A DNA stretch of 64,000 nt from a bacterium. Its GTDB lineage: Bacteria; Desulfobacterota; JAPLJL01. The position numbers and the translations under genes were made by a program. The notes below the pieces were generated by a model. That model made no database searches. It had not been told where the DNA came from and saw nothing but the letters and a program-made list of their open reading frames with translations. Positions 1 through 9,382 of this stretch are shown here, in pieces (position 1 is the first letter of the stretch; each line of letters opens with the position of its first letter). The stretch covers positions 45,634-109,633 of the forward strand of contig JAQTNV010000004.1 in NCBI GenBank assembly GCA_028713675.1, in the 5' to 3' direction.

Positions 1-773
1 AGGTTCCGCTGGCTGAAGACCTCGCTGGAGAGGCCGGTATCATACTTGATCTCGGTAACCTCGAGCACGGTCTTATGCTTGTCTTCCACGTTCTCCATCA
101 CCATCTTTCGGGGGGTCCAGTGGCCCTGGATCTTCTCGACCTGGGAGTTGGTTAAGACCTTCAACAAAGATCCCTTCTTGGGATGGTAAAACTCGACTTT
201 GGTGGGAATCCAGCTTTCTTTGCTGACCCAGAGCTTGATCTTGGAATAACCGACTTCGGCTTTGGGTTTAGGACTTGCCTCCAGGACATATTCGGCGGGG
301 GTTTCTTCCAGGATCTTGGAGTCGTAGTCGTCCTTGTATTTGGTCTTCCCGATATCGTCATAGGAAAAATCCGTGCCCATGAAGCTTTCGTGTTTGACAT
401 GAGAGGCGATCCTCCGGATCTTGCCGAAAGCGGGCATGTAGAGATACATCTCATCCTCGGAGAGGGAGAGGAAACTCACCCCTTTTACGTCGGCCGGCGA
501 GAGGAAGCGGGTCAGGGTAAAATCGTCTCCTTTGGGGTTTTTCTTGAAGTAAGCCTTGATCTGGCGGACCCGCTCGCTCCCGTCTTTTTCCACCAGGATC
601 ATCTTGCTCATGCCTACGCTGTCCTTGGCTTCGCGCATGGTCGTGTCGACCTTATCCACGACCTCATCTGCGGTGAGCGCCCAGGAAAGGCGGGTGAAAG
701 TTAAAAGGTAAAAAGAGAGAAGTAACACTAACGAAAGAAAAAAGGCTTTCTGTTTTTTGACTGTTTTATCCAT
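1..773 (-). CDS. Outer membrane lipoprotein-sorting protein (LolA-like), 3' end cut by window edge
   Basis: The frame opens at an ATG at 773 behind a strong AGGAGG site and runs off the window after 257 codons, so only the last few residues are missing. An N-terminal basic-hydrophobic signal peptide ends near LSWA-LTADE, followed by a beta-rich body with motifs such as DVKGVSFL and the segment MYLYMPAFGKIRRI, typical of the periplasmic LolA-like fold that carries lipids or lipoproteins. It follows the MMPL exporter by about 100 bases on the same strand, probably one operon; MMPL/LolA-like pairs are known for lipid export to the outer membrane. The substrate cannot be read from the sequence. 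Part of the signal peptide is encoded by a 7-base repeat array (694-742). Confidence 0.85.
   Translation of the reverse strand, partial: MDKTVKKQKAFFLSLVLLLSFYLLTFTRLSWALTADEVVDKVDTTMREAKDSVGMSKMILVEKDGSERVRQIKAYFKKNPKGDDFTLTRFLSPADVKGVSFLSLSEDEMYLYMPAFGKIRRIASHVKHESFMGTDFSYDDIGKTKYKDDYDSKILEETPAEYVLEASPKPKAEVGYSKIKLWVSKESWIPTKVEFYHPKKGSLLKVLTNSQVEKIQGHWTPRKMVMENVEDKHKTVLEVTEIKYDTGLSSEVFSQRN
694..742. repeat. Degenerate 7-base tandem array in signal-peptide codons
   Basis: Seven consecutive 7-base units (GTGAAAG, TTAAAAG, GTAAAAA, GAGAGAA, GTAACAC and two decayed ones) lie inside the N-terminal codons of the LolA-like gene. Read on the minus strand they encode the Leu/Phe-rich hydrophobic core of its signal peptide. 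The last units are poorly conserved. Confidence 0.5.
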
Positions 774-874
774 TTATTCCTCCTTTTAAAGATAAGCAAT
801 AATTAATTTACCACTTAAACGAAATATTCTGAATTTTTGAACAAAGAACCGGAACCTGAAATTAAGAACATCGA

Positions 875-3811
875 TTATTTTTTGATAAATTTCATCTTGG
901 TCGAAAGCAGGAGAGCGGGGAGCAGGGTCAGGGATCCGACGGAACTGATTACCATCAGGAGGGCCAGGAGCCAGCCGAACCTCTGGGTGGGGACGATGCT
1001 GCTGAAGACGAGGACGATGAAGCCCATCGTGACCGAGATGGCGTTGATCAGGATCGCCCGGCCGGTGGTTTCAAAGGTCTGCTCCAGGGCGCGGGAAATA
1101 TTGCCCTGGGTTTTTTCCAGTTCCTCCCGGAAGCGGGAAGTGAAGTGAATGGTGTAATCGATCCCGATGCCGATCCCGATGGATGATACCATCATCGTGG
1201 TGTCGTCGACCGGGACCCCGAAATAGGACATGATCCCGAAGTTGGTCAGAACGGTCAGGGAAATCGGGGCCATGGCGATCAGGCCTCCCTGGAAAGATTT
1301 AAACTGGATAATCATCAGGATCAAAACCAGGAACAGGGCCAGAAAGATGGATTGCATCATGTTGTTGACCAGTTCGGGATAGAGCTTGTTGAACATTACG
1401 GGTCCGCCGGTTTCCTGGAAAAGCGCGGAGATTTCCGATTCGACCGGGGCTGAACCCAGGGGGAATTTTTCCGGAAGTGCGACCCGCCGGTCGTGAATCT
1501 CCCAGAGATATCCTTGAAGATATTTGGCGAAATTATGGTCGGTTTTGAACTGTGCGGGCAAAAGAGCGATTATTTGTTGCCCGAGGAGATCGATTTCTTC
1601 GGCATTAAGCTTCTCCTGGATTCGATTGGAAAGGGACCGGGTCAGGGAGGAAATCGTCTCCGGGGAGGTTTTTATCTTTTTGGCCTTGAAGAGCGGGATA
1701 AGGGCCGACTCCACCCGGGACGGATCGGACGCTCCGTTGGAGATCGTACCGATCGCGGCCACAACCATGCTGTCGATGAATTTTCCGTCTTTGATTTCGA
1801 TTTCCGACTGGGGGGAGACAAGATATTCCCGCAGTGAAACCGAGAGGCGTTCCTTTTGGGGCTGATCGAGTCCGGCGAAGGGTTGATTTGTTCCGGAAGC
1901 CAGGATTTCCCTGACCTTCGGAGAAAGGGAGGAGGACCCTTCCATCTTTTCCGGATTTCCCTGTTTTTTGGCGGTGGCCTTGACCAGGTTGACGATATTC
2001 TCTCCGATCATATCCAGCTGATTCACCATGACTTTTTCCCGGGTGGCGGGATCGAGTCTTTCCAGGTCAACGACCTTGGTTTTCCCGACGGTGTGATCTT
2101 TAAAATATTTTTGGAGCTCAGCGACGGAGAATAATTGCTGCTTGGTATTGTAGGTGCTCAGCGTGGTTTGGATGAGGGCTTCCTGGTTCCCCCTCTTGAC
2201 CAGCAGGTCGACAAATTCGTTGCCTTCCAGGAACAGGAAGAGATTGGACACCCCTTCCGCCGTATCCGGGATGGAATAACGGCCGTTGAGCTGATAATTG
2301 GCCTCCATGATCAGGTCCGCGACGGACTGGGGGTTGCAGACATAAGTGATGGTGTCGAGATATTGGCTCATCCGGCGCATTTCCTTCAGCACAAAGGGAT
2401 TCAGGATGTCTCCCCGGACGTCGACCAGCAGAGGCTGGGATCCGCCGAAGGCTTCCCGAGTGAAGTTTTCCGCGACCCGGACCGGGCTGTCCGGCTTGAA
2501 ATATTCGACGAAATTGACCTCGCGGGTCAGGCGGGGGAGGCCGGAGATCGAAACCAGGGCGATGATGATACAGATAACGATGATGGGCCAGCGGTATTTC
2601 ACCGGGAAGCTGGAGAAACGGGCGAAAAAATTATAGACCAGTGTGGCCATCCGGCTTTCCCCGGGTTTTTTCACGGGGGCGGTCCGGACTTTTAAAACGG
2701 CCAGGGAGGCCGGGATGAACGTGACCGCGATCAGGAAAGCGAATCCGATCCCGGCGGCGATGAAAAGCCCGGTCTCCTGGACCGGGGGCATGCTGGCATA
2801 GACGAAGGTTCCAAAACCGATCTGGGTGGTCAGGGCGGCCAGGAAGACCGGGACGGTGATCTGTTTCGCCATCTGAATCAGGCCCGGGATCTTGTCCTCG
2901 GAGGTTTTTACCTCGTTGTAATAGCGGTTCACCACGTGAATCCCGTAGGCGCTCCCGCAGGCGATCAGGAGCACGGGGATAACGGAGGAAAGCATGTTCA
3001 TTTCCCGGCCCAGGGCGTGGATCAGTCCCAGCGTCCAGACGGTGGCAAACAATACCGTCAGGATCGGAAGGAATATTCCCCGCAGGGTCCGGAAGCTGAG
3101 GAATAGTACGAACATGACCGCAAAAATGGTGATCGGGGTCAGACCGAGGAAATCAGTCTTAATGATTTTGTCTATGTATCTCATCTGGAAGGGAAAACCG
3201 GCATAGTAGGGTTTTTTAATCAGGCTTTGCGGGCGGGACGTGATTTTTCCGATGGCATCTTCGATCTGGCCGGCGATTACGACTTCGTCCGCATCCACCA
3301 GGATCCGGGCGAGGATGAGCGTGGATTTACCGTCCCTGGAGATAATCACACCGGAATACATGTCCTTGGAAAGGGTATATTCCTTCAGGCGCGAGAGGAC
3401 TTGCGGATCACGGGGGATATTATCCGGGTCGATCAGTTTGCCCACCTCGATTCCATCCTCGATTTTCCGGATGTCGATGATATTGGTCAGGCTGATCACG
3501 CTGGCGATGCCGGGTATCTTTTCGATGGCATCGGTGATTTCCTGGATTTCAGCCAGCGTGGCATAGTCGAAAATACCCCCGGTTTCCAGGGCGATAACGC
3601 AGAGATCGGCTCCCTGGAAGGTTTTATCCACCTCCTTGAAGAGCTCGGCGACCGGATCATGGCGGGGAAGAAACGCGGTCAGGTCGGAATTGATGGTCAG
3701 TTTGCGTGCGGAGTAGCCGGAGGCGACGGTGATCAGGACCGTGGCCAGGATGATCCAATAACGGAAGCGGATAACCCAGTTGGCGAATTTTTCGAGGGTA
3801 AATTTACGCAT
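875..3811 (-). CDS. MMPL/RND family transporter (HAE3-like exporter)
   Basis: About 978 residues with the two-fold RND layout: TM1 near residues 18-35, a periplasmic domain to about 220, a five-helix sterol-sensing-like bundle to about 405, then TM7 (WPIIVICIIIALVSISGLP), a second large periplasmic domain, and five C-terminal helices that include GIGIDYTIHFTSRFRE. The family exports lipids or other hydrophobic compounds using the proton gradient. An in-frame TTG at 3853 exists, but a near-consensus promoter (TTGACA, 18 bases, TATATT) overlaps those codons, so the ATG at 3811 is chosen although it has no clear ribosome site. It probably acts with the LolA-like protein encoded just downstream. 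Confidence 0.88.
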   Translation of the reverse strand: MRKFTLEKFANWVIRFRYWIILATVLITVASGYSARKLTINSDLTAFLPRHDPVAELFKEVDKTFQGADLCVIALETGGIFDYATLAEIQEITDAIEKIPGIASVISLTNIIDIRKIEDGIEVGKLIDPDNIPRDPQVLSRLKEYTLSKDMYSGVIISRDGKSTLILARILVDADEVVIAGQIEDAIGKITSRPQSLIKKPYYAGFPFQMRYIDKIIKTDFLGLTPITIFAVMFVLFLSFRTLRGIFLPILTVLFATVWTLGLIHALGREMNMLSSVIPVLLIACGSAYGIHVVNRYYNEVKTSEDKIPGLIQMAKQITVPVFLAALTTQIGFGTFVYASMPPVQETGLFIAAGIGFAFLIAVTFIPASLAVLKVRTAPVKKPGESRMATLVYNFFARFSSFPVKYRWPIIVICIIIALVSISGLPRLTREVNFVEYFKPDSPVRVAENFTREAFGGSQPLLVDVRGDILNPFVLKEMRRMSQYLDTITYVCNPQSVADLIMEANYQLNGRYSIPDTAEGVSNLFLFLEGNEFVDLLVKRGNQEALIQTTLSTYNTKQQLFSVAELQKYFKDHTVGKTKVVDLERLDPATREKVMVNQLDMIGENIVNLVKATAKKQGNPEKMEGSSSLSPKVREILASGTNQPFAGLDQPQKERLSVSLREYLVSPQSEIEIKDGKFIDSMVVAAIGTISNGASDPSRVESALIPLFKAKKIKTSPETISSLTRSLSNRIQEKLNAEEIDLLGQQIIALLPAQFKTDHNFAKYLQGYLWEIHDRRVALPEKFPLGSAPVESEISALFQETGGPVMFNKLYPELVNNMMQSIFLALFLVLILMIIQFKSFQGGLIAMAPISLTVLTNFGIMSYFGVPVDDTTMMVSSIGIGIGIDYTIHFTSRFREELEKTQGNISRALEQTFETTGRAILINAISVTMGFIVLVFSSIVPTQRFGWLLALLMVISSVGSLTLLPALLLSTKMKFIKK

Positions 3812-3830
3812 AGCGTCAAAAAGTGCGTTT

Positions 3831-3860
3831 AATATAGATGTTTTCACCTCCAAGTGTCAA
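3831..3860 (-). promoter_or_regulatory. Predicted sigma70 promoter of the MMPL-LolA operon
   Basis: On the minus strand TTGACA (3860-3855) and TATATT (3836-3831) are 18 bases apart. Transcription would begin near 3824, about 13 bases before the ATG at 3811. The -35 is perfect and the -10 matches 5 of 6 bases. Its position argues against the longer TTG-started reading frame. Confidence 0.5.
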
Positions 3861-3900
3861 GGAAACCAATAACTGAGCAATTTATGCCTGGTAGGGCAGG

Positions 3901-3926
3901 AAAAAAAACGGCCAACCCAAAGGCCG
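3901..3926 (-). terminator. Rho-independent terminator
   Basis: On the minus strand a CGGCC/GGCCG stem with an 8-base loop is followed by eight T. It lies just after the hydrolase lipoprotein gene and separates the FadL operon from the MMPL operon. Confidence 0.75.
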
Positions 3927-3960
3927 GCCGCCTAAGAAAGCCAAAGACCCTGAAAGCCGT

Positions 3961-6468
3961 TCAAGGCCTCATTTTTATTTCGCCTTCCGCGGGATCCAGC
4001 AGGTATCTTGAAGTAAAAAGCTGGGAAAGCCCGTACTGATATTCGGTGATCCGGCTTCGGGCAGTGGTGTCTCCCTTCAGGAAATAATCGAACCAGGCCA
4101 GGGCGTAATGGGAGGAAACCGGGTGCTCCCATTCCGGAACCAGCGGCCAGTGGCGGAAGGGGGAATCCGCCCCTTCGCCTTCGATAGTGTTGAATCCCCC
4201 ATGACTGGCCGCCCCGATGATAATCACCTGCTTGGGCGGATTGGTGATATCGTAAAAAATTTCGTTGCCAATCGGGCCAACGAGGGGAGCGCCCAGGTCG
4301 AGGAGATCGAAGTCGGCCGATTGGATCTGGGTGGGAACCCGGGAACTGGCGGAGCAGAAATAGAGGGTCATGGAAACCTCCACCGCGGCCTTGACCCGGT
4401 AATCGTTGACCTGTTCATTGCAGACGGCCATGGAACCCCGGGAGTGGCCCATGATCCCCAGTTTGTCAGCATCGACGCGGTCGGAAATCGGGCTGACCTT
4501 GTAGAGATAGGTAACCGCGTCATAGAGGTCGTTTTCCCAACCGGGCCAGAGGTAATGCTCGAACCAGTAGGAGCCCATCCCCGGGGTGTCGCCCTCAGAT
4601 TCGGCCTGCCCGCCCGGTTCGAAGACGAAAACCGCGTAGCCGTTCCGGGATAAATCCATGGCGATCCAGTGATAGGTGTCCAGCCAGCAGATGGTGCCGG
4701 GGTTGAAAACGATCCCCGGGACCTTGGCGGTGGTGGTGGCGGAGTCGGGCCAGTAGAGGCGGCCGCCCAGGATTTTTTCCTCCCGGTTGGTGAAGAAGAC
4801 ATTTTGAATCAAAACATCTCCGTCGGCTTCGATGGCCTCCTCCCGGACGGGAAAGACATAATCCTCAAAGCCGGGGTCGCCCCGTTCCTCTGGCAAGACG
4901 GGGGCGAATACCGATTCCATCCAGCGGGAGTAAAGGTTGACTAACAGTGCGATCAGGGCGTTGATGGAACTTTTATCGGCCGTGACCAGATTGCCGTTTT
5001 CAGACAGGGATTCCCGGATCTGCAGGGCGCCGTTGAATGAGGGATCGGACCAGTCGAGATAAACAAGAAATCCGGCCGGACTGGAATCCGGCACGGTGAT
5101 GCCGTCGGCCGGAATGGCCTGGCCGAAATGCGGTCCGTCACCGGCGGTCTCCCAGGGGTAGATCAAGGGCAGAACGCTGGCAGTCCCGATCTCCAGTTCC
5201 ACCTGGAACTCGCCGTTGGTATCGGTGGCGGGGAAAAAGGCGCGGGGGTCGGGAAAATCGGCGAAGAGCTTTTTTAAATCCACCCGGGCCAGGTTCGGAA
5301 GCTGGTGAAGTTTTCCCGCTTCGCCGAACCCGGGAAAGGCAAGCACGGCATTAAGCTCCGCCAGATCCAGGACGGCGTCTTCGCCCCGCAGGGCCTTCCG
5401 GACCCGGAGGACCAGTTCGTCGATGACGGGAATGAGGTCTTCGGTTCCTTTCGGGAGATAGATATCACTGCACCAGGGAGCGTCGGTGACATTCCAGTGC
5501 CGTACCGGGTTGATCGACACCCGGTCCCCGGCGCCGACCACCCCGTCGTGGTTTTCATCCACGAACCCGAAAACCTTCTGCAACGGGTCGGTTCCATCCT
5601 TTTTCAGAAGCGCGCTGAAAAGGGAGCCGTTTTCCCCGGAAACCCATTCCATGGTGGCGTTGAGCTTGGCCAGGCCGGCCGAAAATTTATCCCGGTCCTG
5701 GATTTTCAGCAGATCGGGACTGCCGGCGAGCACCGGACCGAATTTTCGGACCAGGGAAACCCAGCCGACCGGGCCGCCGGTCACATCCAGGGGGAAACTG
5801 AGCCCGGAGAGGAGACTCATGGGGTCGATGTTGAGATTGAGACTTTTAATAATCAGGGCGGCGGCCTGGACCAGGCCCGTCAACACCCCGGCCAGCCGGA
5901 CCTCGAACTCGTCGGCTTCACCGCCGATATCGATCAGGTATTCCTGGTCGAACCGGATCCGGACCGGGACGGAAGGCATGGTAATCTTGAAATTATCCAG
6001 GTTGATGGCCTGAAGGTGGATCTCCATTTCAGCCATGAGCTCGACCACCGGATCAAGATATAAATTTATCAGGGTGGCGGGGTCCAGCTGCATGGGCGTG
6101 ACGGGAGCGGATGAAATCCCCGGCTGCCCGGGCCGGGAATAGAGCTTGTTCCCGGGAGAAACCGACGAAGGCTGGGCCAATCCCATCATCAGGGAATAGA
6201 GCATTTCCGCGGCCGTGGAAATCTCGTCCGCGGCCAACATTCCGTCGGAGAGGGCGACCCCGTAATGGGCGGAATCGTTGTCCGGGTGCCGGGCCAGCTC
6301 GGAAAGAAACTGGGTTTTCGCGGCCGCGGGGTTGCCCTGGCCGATCAGATCGATTCCCTGCTTGACCTGGGAGGTGAGCTGGGAATTACCACCTCCGCCT
6401 CCGCAGGAGAGGCAGCCAAGTCCGAAAGCTCCGATAAAAGCCCAACTCAGGATTTTCCGGGTCTTCAT
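3961..6468 (-). CDS. Large lipoprotein with C-terminal alpha/beta-hydrolase domain
   Basis: About 835 residues. The start is the ATG at 6468 behind GGAGAAAC; an upstream ATG at 6513 lacks a site and overlaps the preceding gene. The signal peptide ends in a lipobox (LGCLSC) followed by a Gly run. Residues about 25-80 look TPR-like, about 80-500 form a domain of unknown function, and about 540-830 form an alpha/beta hydrolase with nucleophile elbow GHSRG, here in MGHSRGSMAV. The middle region resembles the lipoprotein at 54,222-56,129, which lacks the hydrolase part. It is the last gene behind three FadL-type porins, ahead of a terminator, so it may act on or help move the hydrophobic substrates those channels admit. 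Substrate unknown. Confidence 0.8.
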   Translation of the reverse strand: MKTRKILSWAFIGAFGLGCLSCGGGGGNSQLTSQVKQGIDLIGQGNPAAAKTQFLSELARHPDNDSAHYGVALSDGMLAADEISTAAEMLYSLMMGLAQPSSVSPGNKLYSRPGQPGISSAPVTPMQLDPATLINLYLDPVVELMAEMEIHLQAINLDNFKITMPSVPVRIRFDQEYLIDIGGEADEFEVRLAGVLTGLVQAAALIIKSLNLNIDPMSLLSGLSFPLDVTGGPVGWVSLVRKFGPVLAGSPDLLKIQDRDKFSAGLAKLNATMEWVSGENGSLFSALLKKDGTDPLQKVFGFVDENHDGVVGAGDRVSINPVRHWNVTDAPWCSDIYLPKGTEDLIPVIDELVLRVRKALRGEDAVLDLAELNAVLAFPGFGEAGKLHQLPNLARVDLKKLFADFPDPRAFFPATDTNGEFQVELEIGTASVLPLIYPWETAGDGPHFGQAIPADGITVPDSSPAGFLVYLDWSDPSFNGALQIRESLSENGNLVTADKSSINALIALLVNLYSRWMESVFAPVLPEERGDPGFEDYVFPVREEAIEADGDVLIQNVFFTNREEKILGGRLYWPDSATTTAKVPGIVFNPGTICWLDTYHWIAMDLSRNGYAVFVFEPGGQAESEGDTPGMGSYWFEHYLWPGWENDLYDAVTYLYKVSPISDRVDADKLGIMGHSRGSMAVCNEQVNDYRVKAAVEVSMTLYFCSASSRVPTQIQSADFDLLDLGAPLVGPIGNEIFYDITNPPKQVIIIGAASHGGFNTIEGEGADSPFRHWPLVPEWEHPVSSHYALAWFDYFLKGDTTARSRITEYQYGLSQLFTSRYLLDPAEGEIKMRP

Positions 6469-6502
6469 TTTGTTTCTCCGCTCGCCAGAACCGATCCGGA
6501 TT

Positions 6503-7858
6503 TTAGAAGGCATACATCAAGGTTCCGCTGATCAGGTGATTGCTGCCTTCCGCGGTATAGCTTTTATCGGCGGGGTCAACCTTGGTGACGGACACTTTCT
6601 GCAGGAATTGCCCCTGGTAAGTAAGGTCAACGTTGATCGGGTTGGAGATAAGATTGAACGGATCGGTAAAATTAATGCCAATTCCGGCCGAGATCCCGTT
6701 GACGCAAGGATCGATAAAACTGGTTTTCCCGGTTTGAGCTGAAACGGAGGCATTCCGGTAAAAATACCCGGCCCGGGCATCGAGATGTTCAGTTACCTTG
6801 TATTCCAGACCCAGGCGGGGAATCCAATAATCCTTGAATTTGAATTCACCGTAATTTGGCAGATACTTCTCGAGCAAGCCCACCACTATGTTCAAATTCG
6901 GATTAGCTTTCGCTTCGGTAAGATCAACCATCGCGACCGGGGGGATAAAATCGGACATGTCCACCCAGGTGACGGCCAGGGCAACCCGCAGGTCTTCCAT
7001 GGGCTTGACCCCGAATCCCATTTCCACCTGCTGGGGTTTGTAGGCGTCGGTTAAATTGAGGACGACCGGGATGGAGCCGAACCCGGGCATGATCGCGCTG
7101 GGGTCGATATTAGCTTTGACTCTTATTTTGACCTGGGTTTTCCCGTGATAGGCGGCGCCCAGGGAGAGCCAGTCGGTGGGATGGTACTGGATGCCGGCGG
7201 TGGGAGCTGTTTCCAGGGGGAATTTGGCATCCAGGTTGACTTTGGCCTGGTCATCTACCATCGCCACGTCCACGGTCATGGGATTGAGGTGAGCCAGGAG
7301 ATCGAGGCCGAGAGAAAACGCCAGTTTTTTCCAGGCTTTATAGGACAGCGCGGCTGTTATCTGGATGAAATGGTTGGCGTTTTCATATTGGACAAAATGA
7401 GGCTCGTAGGGATCGAAGGTTTTCAACTCGATGATGCGATCCAAAAACGGGTAAGGCAGATAAATCCCCACGCCGGCGGAAAACACCTCGCCGATTTTCC
7501 CGCCCCCCAGGGGGGTGGCCAGTCCAATGGAGATTCCCTGGTCGGTAGGTATTTCACTTCTGTCGGCGGCCGGGTTTGAACCCTTACCTTTTATTTTGAG
7601 GGAGGGAAAACCCTGGAGGAAGCTGGCTCCCACGTTCATGCTTTCTTCCTTATCGAATGCCATCCCGGCCGCGTTGTAGTAAACCGCGGAATAATCACTA
7701 TCATCACCGACCATGGCGCCGCCCATCGAGATGGCCCGGCTTCCGTACCCGTAATTATCCAAGGCGTGGCCCCAGGCGGATCGGGAACCGGCGCAGACCA
7801 GGCCGAGAAGCAGACATCCAAAAACGCAAATACCTGCCAGTTTTTTGCTCAGTAACAT
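6503..7858 (-). CDS. FadL/OmpP1-type outer membrane transport protein (copy 1)
   Basis: 451 residues starting at an ATG behind AGGGGGAG. The signal peptide ends near SAWG-HALDNYG, followed by the FadL-family N-terminal signature YGSRAISMGGAM and the AVYYNAAG segment (the usual NPA is NAA here). The rest is beta-barrel-like, with alternating hydrophobic residues, and ends in an aromatic residue (LMYAF), as outer-membrane barrels do. FadL channels admit long-chain fatty acids or aromatic and aliphatic hydrocarbons. It is the third gene of three tandem paralogs and ends next to the hydrolase lipoprotein. Confidence 0.88.
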   Translation of the reverse strand: MLLSKKLAGICVFGCLLLGLVCAGSRSAWGHALDNYGYGSRAISMGGAMVGDDSDYSAVYYNAAGMAFDKEESMNVGASFLQGFPSLKIKGKGSNPAADRSEIPTDQGISIGLATPLGGGKIGEVFSAGVGIYLPYPFLDRIIELKTFDPYEPHFVQYENANHFIQITAALSYKAWKKLAFSLGLDLLAHLNPMTVDVAMVDDQAKVNLDAKFPLETAPTAGIQYHPTDWLSLGAAYHGKTQVKIRVKANIDPSAIMPGFGSIPVVLNLTDAYKPQQVEMGFGVKPMEDLRVALAVTWVDMSDFIPPVAMVDLTEAKANPNLNIVVGLLEKYLPNYGEFKFKDYWIPRLGLEYKVTEHLDARAGYFYRNASVSAQTGKTSFIDPCVNGISAGIGINFTDPFNLISNPINVDLTYQGQFLQKVSVTKVDPADKSYTAEGSNHLISGTLMYAF

Positions 7859-7912
7859 TTACTCCCCCTTTCTTGAGATTTAGTAGTGAGCTAAAAGATT
7901 TGAGCTATTTTA

Positions 7913-9340
7913 TTAAAATGAAAGATTTAAAGACAGCCCCCCGGAAAATATATTTCCGTCAATTGTGTATCCGGGCCGGCCGGGATTGTCCGCGGGGACG
8001 CTCGCGAGCTTGGTCACTCGCCTTTTTTCAAGCAGCTGATACCGGAGGTGAAAATTCAGTTCCACGGGCTTGGCGATCAACCCCCAGGGGACCGGAAGGG
8101 TCAGGCCTATTCCCCCGGAAAAGGTATGCCGGTTGGAATCGAGGAAATTGGATTCCCCGGTCTGGTCGGGGACGGGAGAAGGGGAAAAGCCGTAACCGGC
8201 CCGGAGGGCGGTTTTGATTTTAGGGATCAGGCCGGACCGGTATTCGATTCCGAATCTTTGGCTCAGGGTATCGGAAAAATTCGGATCGGGAGGTTGCGGG
8301 ACGGAGGGGAGGGCCCGGTTGACCTCGGGGTCGGCGCTGGAAATCGAGATGTGGGCGGCCGGGTTGGGGAACCCGGACCATTCGGTCCGAATCAGATCAA
8401 AAGCGGCGGTCAGGTCCGGGAGGATATCCACCGCCCCGCCCAAAACGTATTGCCGGGGAGTGTAAAGGATGTGGCTGGAAATCATGATATCCAGGGCTTG
8501 GGGCGAATCGCTGAGACCCGAGGCGGTTTCGGAGGATTTCACATTTATCTTCATATCCAGTTTGTCCCGAAAGGTAACCCCGGCCCTGATCCAGGGGGCG
8601 AATTTTATCATCAGCCCGGCAACCGGGGTAAGGATGTAGGCAACATCGACCGTGTAATCGTATCCGGAGGGGGGAGCTCCCTCGGTAGGTTTCCCGTTGA
8701 GCAGGAGCAGGGCATCCAGGTGCATGGAGACGGAGGTAGGGATGGTCGCAGACATCTGGGCTCCCGCGCCGACGGAAAGAAAAGAAAAGATCTGGGCCGA
8801 GGCGGCAAAAATCATTGTCTGCTGGCGCAGTCGATGGTGGTCGAGCACGAAATCCGGCTGGCCGGCAGGGGGCAGGGACACATCGTAAATCAGGAGCGCC
8901 CCGGGCATGAACCCGGAAAAACCGAAGGCGGCCCTTTTCTGGAAAATTCCCCCGATGGGGACGACGAAGCCGAAGGGGATACCCTTAACATTTTCGATCC
9001 GGCTTTCCTGGGAATTGAAATGCAGGCGGGGATTGGTGTGGACATACCCGATCCCGAAGCGGGCTTCTTTAACCATGCTCAGGGCGCCGGGATTGTAATA
9101 GGCCCCGGAAGCATCATCGGCGATGGCGGTGTAGGCGCTTCCCATCGCGGCGTCCCGGCTTCCCACGCCAAAATCGTCGAAAGGTCCGGCCCAAACAAAA
9201 TCAGTGAAAAGTGAAAAGTAAAAAGTAAAAAGTAAAATTAATATCCTTATCCAATGACCGGGGAACGCTAACCGGCAACTGGGGGCTGCCGGGCTGGGGA
9301 CCGGGTGTATCGAGTTGTTGGTTTTTACTTTTCTGTTCAT
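7913..9340 (-). CDS. FadL/OmpP1-type outer membrane transport protein (copy 2)
   Basis: About 475 residues from the ATG at 9340; a longer frame to 9379 would add 13 residues encoded by repeat DNA and is less likely. After an unusually long N-terminal tail comes a signal peptide (ILILLFTFYFSLFTDFVWA) whose core is encoded by a perfectly 7-periodic array (9204-9238). The mature part begins GPFDDFGVGSRDAAMGSAY and contains GAYYNPGAL, both FadL signatures, and ends in Leu-Ser-Phe as expected for a barrel. No good ribosome site is visible, and a frameshift in the array would destroy the signal peptide. Confidence 0.85.
   Translation of the reverse strand: MNRKVKTNNSIHPVPSPAAPSCRLAFPGHWIRILILLFTFYFSLFTDFVWAGPFDDFGVGSRDAAMGSAYTAIADDASGAYYNPGALSMVKEARFGIGYVHTNPRLHFNSQESRIENVKGIPFGFVVPIGGIFQKRAAFGFSGFMPGALLIYDVSLPPAGQPDFVLDHHRLRQQTMIFAASAQIFSFLSVGAGAQMSATIPTSVSMHLDALLLLNGKPTEGAPPSGYDYTVDVAYILTPVAGLMIKFAPWIRAGVTFRDKLDMKINVKSSETASGLSDSPQALDIMISSHILYTPRQYVLGGAVDILPDLTAAFDLIRTEWSGFPNPAAHISISSADPEVNRALPSVPQPPDPNFSDTLSQRFGIEYRSGLIPKIKTALRAGYGFSPSPVPDQTGESNFLDSNRHTFSGGIGLTLPVPWGLIAKPVELNFHLRYQLLEKRRVTKLASVPADNPGRPGYTIDGNIFSGGLSLNLSF
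9204..9238. repeat. Five-unit 7-base array inside FadL copy 2 signal peptide
   Basis: Units GTGAAAA, GTGAAAA, GTAAAAA, GTAAAAA, GTAAAAT are contiguous and exactly 7 bases long. They lie in coding sequence, so loss or gain of one unit shifts the frame. Confidence 0.85.
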
Positions 9341-9346
9341 CTGAAA

Positions 9347-9374
9347 ACCGGCTACCTGCGACTGGCTACTTGCC
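9347..9374. repeat. Four-unit 7-base array upstream of FadL copy 2
   Basis: Units ACCGGCT, ACCTGCG, ACTGGCT, ACTTGCC are contiguous, in the space between FadL copies 2 and 3. A TTTTTACTTTTC stretch at 9322-9333 is the inverse of the array at 9204. Confidence 0.6.
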
Positions 9375-9382
9375 CCCATCTA

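Noticed and set aside
8048..9214. 388-residue plus-strand open frame
   Set aside because: Antisense to FadL copy 2, no ribosome site, Gly/Asp-rich composition typical of shadow frames.
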